Position numbers and translations under genes: made by a program
DNA from: Chaetomium olivaceum
Lineage: Eukaryota; Ascomycota; Sordariomycetes; Sordariales; Chaetomiaceae
Direction: 5' to 3'
DNA length: 64,000 nucleotides
Assembly (NCBI GenBank): GCA_039881045.1
Contig: JAYWVB010000004.1
Span: 434,001 to 498,000 of the forward strand
Part shown: positions 58,416 to 64,000 of the stretch, in pieces
Position numbering within the stretch: position 1 is the first letter of the stretch
How the letters are laid out: every line of letters starts with the position of its first letter
The notes under the pieces: generated by a model
The model's input: only the letters and a program-made list of their open reading frames with translations
Databases searched by the model: none
Told to the model about the DNA's origin: nothing

Positions 58416-58824
58416 ATGCAAAGAATCCACAAGGTCTTCACAAGCACATTGCAGCGTAGTTTCAGCAGCTCCATCACTCGAACCAAACAACACACAAACA
58501 ACATGCCTCTCGTCGTCCCCGGAGTTACGGCCGACAATGTGCCCGCCGACACGGCGCAGGAGTGGATGGAGAAGCTGGCAGGCAAGACCTTGACAGAGGG
58601 ACCAACTTCTGAAACGGTAAGTGCCTAATGGTGGTTTTGTTTTGTCTGGTCTCGTTAAGCGCTCCTGTTGACAAGCTGTATCATAGACTTTCTGCAAAAC
58701 CGAACTACCCCAAGCGACACGAGTTATCGAGCCGGGCTCCATGGTGACGAAGGATTTTCGTCCCGAGAGACTCAACGTCCAGGTCAATGAAGACGGGACT
58801 GTCTCTCATGTGTACCATGGTTGA
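58416..58824 (+). CDS. protease inhibitor I78-family protein
   Basis: Exons 58416-58616 and 58687-58824; 112 aa, or 83 aa from the internal ATG at 58503 (MPLVVPGVTADNVPAD). The second exon carries the I78 domain (FCKTELPQATRVIEPG, MVTKDFRPERLNVQVN, EDGTVSHVYHG). This small family is built around a reactive loop and occurs in bacteria and fungi as serine-protease inhibitors. The first 29 residues are Ser/Arg/Lys/Thr-rich (MQRIHKVFTSTLQRSFSSSI) and look like a mitochondrial presequence, so two targeted forms are possible. Confidence 0.82.
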
Positions 58825-59220
58825 ATACCCAGGGAAGTTCTGCTAGGGAGTACTTGGACGATACCATAGTTTCCCTTTAGTAATATTGAGGCTACTACTT
58901 TACTGAAAATACGTCCCACTTTGCTTCATGAATGTACGTGACTTTAGGCTTTTGGTCGAGCCATCATGGTGTCTGTCTGCCTCGAGGTGACGACACACTG
59001 TGGCTCACAGACGTAAAAGAACCCCGCCAAATGCGCTTGGCGGTCACCCCACCACGCTTCTTCCCCTCCATTGCTGCATTGAGCCAACGATCGCGGGGCA
59101 AGCAAGCACTGCATCGCGACAACTGCTCAAAGCTCGACATTCCGCAGCATACCCCAATCCACGACATAAAGAAACCCAAGTACATCGCAGGAGTGGCGCG
59201 TTGCCCTCCCCAAATCGACC

Positions 59221-60032
59221 ATGTTTAAAAAAGAGTCAGTTCACCCCTCCCCACGTCGTCGAAGCCTCCTTCCTGTCGCGCACGCGAACAGCACCAAAAG
59301 CCCCCACCACTCGAACAAGAACCCAAACTAACCCCCGGCCTCTCAAAAAAGCCTCCACGGCTCCCCCAAACAAAAGCTCAAGTCGTCGATCCAGCGCTCG
59401 ATCCGCCAGTCCATCCTGACCACCTACCCGCTCCTCACCCCGCACATCGACGAGGTGCTGCCCAAGAAGCACTCGCTCGAGCAGATCAAGCTGCCCGACC
59501 GCGCCGCGCTCTTCGTCATCGACGGCCACCCCATCGTCTACCAGCAGGACAACAACCGCCTGCTGCTGCCCCACCTGCGCCTCGTCCACCGCTTTCCGCA
59601 GTGCTTCCCCACCGTGCGGATCGATCGTGGTGCGATCCGCTTTGTGCTGTCCGGGGCGACGCTCATGGCGCCTGGGTTGACGAGTAAGGGGGGGAGGCTG
59701 CCGATTCCGGTGGATCGGGATGCGCTTGCTGCTGCTGCGGCGGGTGGAGATGTGAAGGGGGAGGACAAGGCTGCGAAGGGGGAGATGAGGATGAGGAGGA
59801 GGGGGAGGAGGCTGTGAAGGTGCCGAATGAGGGGCCTGATGAGGACGGGCATTGGAGTAGGGAGCTGGAGAAGGGGGAGCCGGTTGTGATTATGGCCGAG
59901 GGCAAGGAAGAGGCTGCTGCGGTGGGGATTTTGGTTATGGGCACCAAGGATATCAAGGAGAAGGGGAAGGGGCCGGTCATGGAGGAGGCGCATTACCTAG
60001 GGGATGGGCTCTGGGGGTTGAACGTAGAGTAG
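59221..60032 (+). CDS. TMA20: translation machinery-associated protein 20 (MCT-1), PUA domain
   Basis: Exon 1 is 14 nt (59221-59234, MFKK), exon 2 is 59352-60032. A missing base in G5 at 59778-59782 is required; 231 aa with exact phase. Pre-PUA part KSSIQRSIRQSILTTYPLL and LPKKHSLEQIKLPDRAALF; PUA domain with IDRGAIRFVLSGATLMAPGL and VGILVMGTKDIKEKGKG. Tma20/MCT-1 with Tma22/DENR removes deacylated tRNA from 40S subunits after termination. An acidic/Gly-rich insert (AAAAAGGDVKGEDKAAKGE) lies between the PUA halves. The frameshift in such a conserved gene argues for a sequence error. Confidence 0.9.
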
Positions 60033-60388
60033 GACATGGGAGCGGATGTGTCTATGGTAAAGCGAGTGAGCCAATAAACTGTGTTTTTCGTTGTCCCAAC
60101 CCGTTGTGTCGTCTCCTTCAAAGTGTTGGTCCATGGGCGTCGTGTTCTTGTGGTCCTTGAGATATGCTCACCCCATCCTATCCAGCACCCCCAACCGAGC
60201 CCGTGTGTTTTGAACCAGACAGTGGCTGCGTGATTCAACTTTCTGGTCGATATGATGGCCCTATACCCTCCTGAGATTTCCATCACCAGATCACCAATGG
60301 CATACCTGTCTCTGGGGGTTCCGTCACAACTGTGAAGACGTATCCTGCAAGCAGGAAGGAACCAAAAATAAGACCCGGCAAAAGTAAT
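60033..60388. other. intergenic, no gene seen
   Basis: Between TMA20 and tRNA-Ser. Nothing recognised. Confidence 0.5.
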
Positions 60389-60469
60389 CGACAACGAGCG
60401 GATTCGAACCGCTGCGGCCGAAGCCATACGCTTTCGAGGCGTACCCATTAACCACTCTGGCACGTTGCC
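60389..60469 (-). tRNA. tRNA-Ser(CGA)
   Basis: Minus strand. Acceptor GGCAACG/CGTTGTC, anticodon stem TACGC/GCGTA with loop CTCGAAA (anticodon CGA), long variable arm TGGCTTCGGCCGCA as in serine tRNAs, T-loop TTCGAAT. About 81 nt, no intron. Confidence 0.9.
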
Positions 60470-60818
60470 GTTCGACAGGGATGATATTTTGTCGCGCACA
60501 ACTTCCCTGAAGGAGTCAACAAACTGGAGAGCGAGGGTTAGGGTCGATATGTGCTTGCCCCACCCCTTGCTCTGGTGAATGATGACGCAGTGTGATGGGC
60601 CTAAGCTTAGCGCCCAAGCTGGGCTCGGGTGCTGGAACTGGGCTCCGAATGTGCCAAGGCCGCCCCGACCTCGAACCCGCCCCTCCTTCTCGGGCAGCTT
60701 CCCCACGATCGATGCCCACCATGTGTTACTCTTGACTGTCACCAACAAACATCGTGGAAATCCGCATTATATCGCCAACTCAACGCCTGCATCGGCCACA
60801 CGACAGACCATTGCAATC
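60470..60818. other. intergenic, promoter side of the Atg33-like gene
   Basis: No coding or RNA signal supported. Confidence 0.5.
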
Positions 60819-61624
60819 ATGGCTGCGAGGGGCGTTTCGGTGCTCAAGTTTGTCGGCACCGTGTCGCTCGGTGTCCTGACAGTGAGTTTGCCCTTTCCGC
60901 TCTGTTTCCCGCGCGGCATGGATGGATGATGCGGGCAGCTGGGCGGCTACATCCTACGTTTGCCACAGCGTGCTACACAACAATACTAACTCTACCTCCT
61001 CCCAGGGCCTCTCTTACACACTCACATCACTCACGATCCCCGCGCTCTTGACCCTCCCCCTCAGCCGGCTCCAGCACGGCCTCGACATCCTAACCAGCAC
61101 GGCAACACGCCACGCCCGCTCGCTCGCCACGTCTCCTCCTCGGCCTTTGTGCTCGCCTACATCTTCTCACCACGCCCGCTGCGCCACCCTTACCTCCTCT
61201 ACGCATCCGCCCTCGTGCTCGGCTCCCAGTTTGCCGCCACCGATCTGCTCGCCCCTTATCTCCTCGCCTCGGCCCGGCCCGCCCGGTATCGCCTTCCGCT
61301 GCGGCGGCGGCCGCCGCCCAGAAGCGCCAGAAGGAGAAGCGGCAGTGGGAGCGGGAGCAGCGTGCCGCCGCTGCTCGGGCGCGCATGGAGGCCAGCTACG
61401 AGGTGCTCGGCGGGTTTGATGCGCACAGCGAGGGCAGTGCGGAGGAGCTTGAGGAGGAGGTGGATGTGAATGGTGAGCAGGTCAGGGCGCAGGTGGAGGT
61501 GTTCCTGCAGAAGCAGATTGTGCGCGGCGCGCTGTCGGGGCTGGGGTTCCTCCTCTCCGTGGCGGGTATCTGGGGTGATGGGATCGCCCCCGCCTATGGG
61601 CCGGCGGTGATCATCGAGGTTTAG
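60819..61624 (+). CDS. ATG33: Atg33-like mitophagy membrane protein, two frameshifts
   Basis: Exons 60819-60881 and 61006-61624; 227 aa after restoring a base near 61129 and another at GG 61285-61286. Start MAARGVSVLKFVGTVSLGVL and GLSYTLTSLTIPALLTL are typical of the small outer-mitochondrial-membrane protein Atg33. Second hydrophobic block SAFVLAYIFSPRPLRHPYLL and LVLGSQFAATDLLAPYLL; third VRGALSGLGFLLSVAGIWGD after the cytosolic Ala/Gln/Glu-rich linker. Yeast Atg33 is needed for selective mitochondrial autophagy. Family call is by resemblance of the start and the C-terminal GDG end. Confidence 0.68.
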
Positions 61625-62372
61625 GGGATGAGAGGTGCTGGTTGGTTGGGAATGCATGCGAGACTGTCTGATGGGATCTGAAATTGCGTGGTTGGTGATG
61701 TATGCATGGGGGTGTTGCGGAGCTTATGCTATTACATGCGAGAGAAACATCTTCGCTCTTCTTTTTTTTGGGGGGGGGGGGGGGTCTTGCGCAAAACTTT
61801 GAATCACTCGCCGCTTTTACTAACAGACTGTATCTACGAGCAAATGGAAGTCAATATTATGGTTTAGGCTCGGTGGTGACCGGGTGGCTATTGTGGTTAG
61901 AGTGTGTCCTGGGATTTGTTTCTGGTTGAATTAAAGCGGGGAGATGCAAGGCAGAGTGATATAATTTCGTCGCTTCGTCTTCCTTCTTTCCTGCCAGGGC
62001 AACTTTGGATGCTGTAAACGTGGTAGTAACCTCCATTGCTCTTTTGATACAGCATCTAATGATAGGCCGTCCCAAACCATGGATTGGGAAGTAGCGGGCA
62101 TGTTGCGAGCGAAGTGAAGGGGCAAGAACAGCCCTGTACACACAACAATGCCCAAGCTCCGGTTTTATTGCCGTCAAGCCCTTCACCCCGTTCGCGTCAA
62201 AGGGTTTCTAGGTCGTTATGAACCGCCATCTTGTATTTTCTTCATACTAATACTAATTCTTGTTTGGCCGCTGGCCAATAATACGTTCGTTAGGCATAGC
62301 AGTTGCTGTCCCATGCGACACCGATTCCAGACGCCGTTATTGTTTTCTCTTTGTGTAACTCATCCCTCGACC
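61625..62372. other. intergenic with a long homopolymer
   Basis: Contains T8 followed by G15 at about 61762-61784. No gene seen. Confidence 0.6.
61762..61784. repeat. T8-G15 homopolymer run
   Basis: TTTTTTTT followed by fifteen G, a rare long G run. Read directly; its true length is uncertain because homopolymers are error-prone. Confidence 0.7.
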
Positions 62373-63305
62373 ATGACCAGAGGAAAGTGGCGCGACCGGC
62401 TTCGCAGAGCCCGTAATCGGCTTTTTCGCCGACAAGGCCCACACCACAACATTGAGGACAGCCCAACTTACGCTTCATGCGGTCCTCCTTTTCAGCAGGT
62501 GGCCGGAGCGCCAAACGACCAACATATCCCCGTCATACAGATTGGGCCGAGCCAACCGTCGTACTACTACTACCCGCCGTTTCGCCTTCAAGACAGCCTC
62601 GGGGGTCATCATGCGCCCCAAGCAGGCAACCTTTGACCTCACCCTGCCGGTCCCGTCGTGGGGGATATCGCCGGGATATCCAACACGATCGTCCCCAAAG
62701 AACTGGTCCCCGAAGAGTCTATCCCTCAGAGGCCCCTCTCCTAGGAGCTCTTACAAAAAAAGCTCGTCTCCCAAAGGCTCGTCTCCCGAACGCTTGTCGC
62801 ACAAAAGCTCGTCGCACAAGACATGCTCATCAGCCAAAACCTCCTCGTCAGCCAAAACGTCGGGCTCCGACCCCCAGCCAGAGCAACCCAAGCCCAAGGC
62901 GCCCCGCTCGGTGGTATCCCTAGTATCCTCCCCGTGTCAACGAAGACGCAGCGCGGCAGCCATCGCAGCTCGCGCTGGTCCTTCGGCAGCAACCGCGCCA
63001 TGCGCGCCGCGCGGCCGGGCATCGCGCACTTCACGGGGGACGACACGGACCGTGCCCTCCCCAGCGGCATGACGCCCCCCAGGGCCGCTACCGGCCCTGT
63101 TACGCCTCCTAACTCTCCTAACTCTCGCGCTCGCCGGCCGCCTTCTCTCGCCGAGCGCGAGCACGAGCACGAGCATGATGAGCACGAGCTCTTCTCCCAC
63201 GCACCGTCGCTTACCTCTCCCGGCTCGCGTCGGGGCCGTTCCATCTCGGGCCGCGGAGGGTACCTCCCCACACCGCCGCCTACTCTCTCCGCTTTCTCCT
63301 TCTGA
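62373..63305 (+). CDS. Ser/Arg-rich disordered protein, three frameshifts
   Basis: From ATG 62373 (MTRGKWRDRLRRARNRLFRR) the frame shifts at G5 62602-62606, G5 62660-62664 and C4 62930-62933, each repaired by one base, giving about 311 aa. Basic start, SYYYYPPFRLQDSLGG, then a repetitive Ser/Lys region (SSPKGSSPERLSHKSSSHK), a segment with RSSRWSFGSNRAMRAARPGI and a C-terminus ending LPTPPPTLSAFSF with His/Glu repeats. Mostly disordered; no domain recognised. The frame repair pattern is the main support that it is a gene. Confidence 0.45.
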
Positions 63306-64000
63306 GTAGTGCTGCCGGGCTTGTAAGGTGAGTGGTGGTGGTGGTGATGGTGTGGTGGTGAGGAAGGGGAAGTGGGGATGGGGCCCAGATTGGACGGCAG
63401 AGTCAGTCTGGGTCTAAAGATTGCAGTCCAGCTCGGATGGAGGACGAGACGAGGCTCCGGGGAAGGAGCATACGTGAGCTTTTCAGTTCAGGAGGGGGCC
63501 GCTCGCCGTCGTCGAAGCGTGGGAGCTGGACGCCGGGGTTGTCGTCGGCTTTTGGGTGAGGGGCTGCACACCTTTTTCGGTTGGGTGGTGTTGGGACTGG
63601 GTATCGCGGTTGGGATCATTGGGGGGACGACATTGTTGAGACCAAGGGAAAAGACTTGCTACATTTTTGGTTGTATGGGATAGAGGCTGGACGCTCGGGT
63701 GGGTCTGCGTTAGGTGTCGATCAAGGGAAACGGAAAAGATGAAAATTCCTGGAACGTTAGGATGGGGGATTCCCCGCGGCAATCTGGTTCGGCCGCTAGC
63801 TTTTGAGGGACGGTGAATCGATTGTTGGCACATATGTCGGCTTTTTAGGGAGTTTGGGAGGTTTAGCGGTCCTTCTAGGTACATGTTTTTCCAGCGAAAA
63901 TGTTCAATACCCGTTCATCTCTCGCCCCTCTGCCATGCGTGTGTTCTAGCATGCATCGACAACGAAGAGGAAGTGAGAGGAAAGCAAACAAAAGAACCGA
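63306..64000. other. right end, no gene supported
   Basis: A plus frame at 63372-63683 (103 codons) has no motif or homopolymer-compatible extension. Probably the 3' region of the preceding gene. Confidence 0.4.

Overview
The window is nuclear DNA of a filamentous ascomycete, most likely a Sordariomycete (Sordariales-like). The evidence is short 50-130 nt introns with GTRAGT-type donors and CTAAC-like branch sites, GC-rich codon use, fungal-only families (NST1, Atg33-like, DUF3659/LEA-like, Cu-metallothionein), and fungal transposon types (Fot1/pogo and a chromodomain Ty3/gypsy element).

Layout. 1-2972: 3'-truncated RAD5/HLTF-type SNF2-RING helicase (minus). 3787-5242: BAHD/trichothecene-type acyltransferase broken by five frameshifts. 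5306-12486: nested mobile block. A Fot1/pogo DNA transposon with TA target duplication carries, inside the 3' end of its transposase gene, a 5.23-kb Ty3/gypsy chromovirus with TATAG target duplication. The retroelement lacks the integrase core, has two chromodomains and carries a Tf1-like self-priming signature. 12574-22881: five genes for disordered or repeat proteins: two DUF3659/LEA-like proteins, two paralogs sharing a C-terminal LDLNL motif, and one conserved protein of unknown function. 24435-45521: housekeeping block with ILV2 (acetolactate synthase), GAL1 (galactokinase), a 14-TM MFS transporter, copper metallothionein, a RING-CH membrane E3 ligase, SGT2, ADE6 (FGAM synthase), mitochondrial ribosomal mL40 and RHO2. 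48310-63305: NST1, a single-pass membrane protein, a small Cys/His protein, tRNA-Val(AAC), an I78-type protease inhibitor, TMA20/MCT-1, tRNA-Ser(CGA), an Atg33-like mitophagy protein and a Ser-rich protein.

A striking property is that almost every broken frame (about 27 sites) is repaired in phase by adding one base, often inside a homopolymer. Restoring one base per site closes the frames exactly: acyltransferase 486 codons with five bases, gag-pol 1399 codons with eight, NST1 1266 codons with three. The breaks lie in 3.8-20.6 kb and 48.3-63.3 kb. The block 21.8-45.5 kb has none. This looks more like uneven sequence accuracy than mass gene decay, so the 'broken' genes should be read with caution.

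The genes are ordinary dispersed fungal loci, not an operon. Candidates for shared themes are the DUF3659/LDLNL cluster, amino-acid and purine control elements (TGACTC) at ILV2 and ADE6, and unusual gene architecture: a 6-nt microexon in RHO2 and an ATG-only first exon in SGT2.
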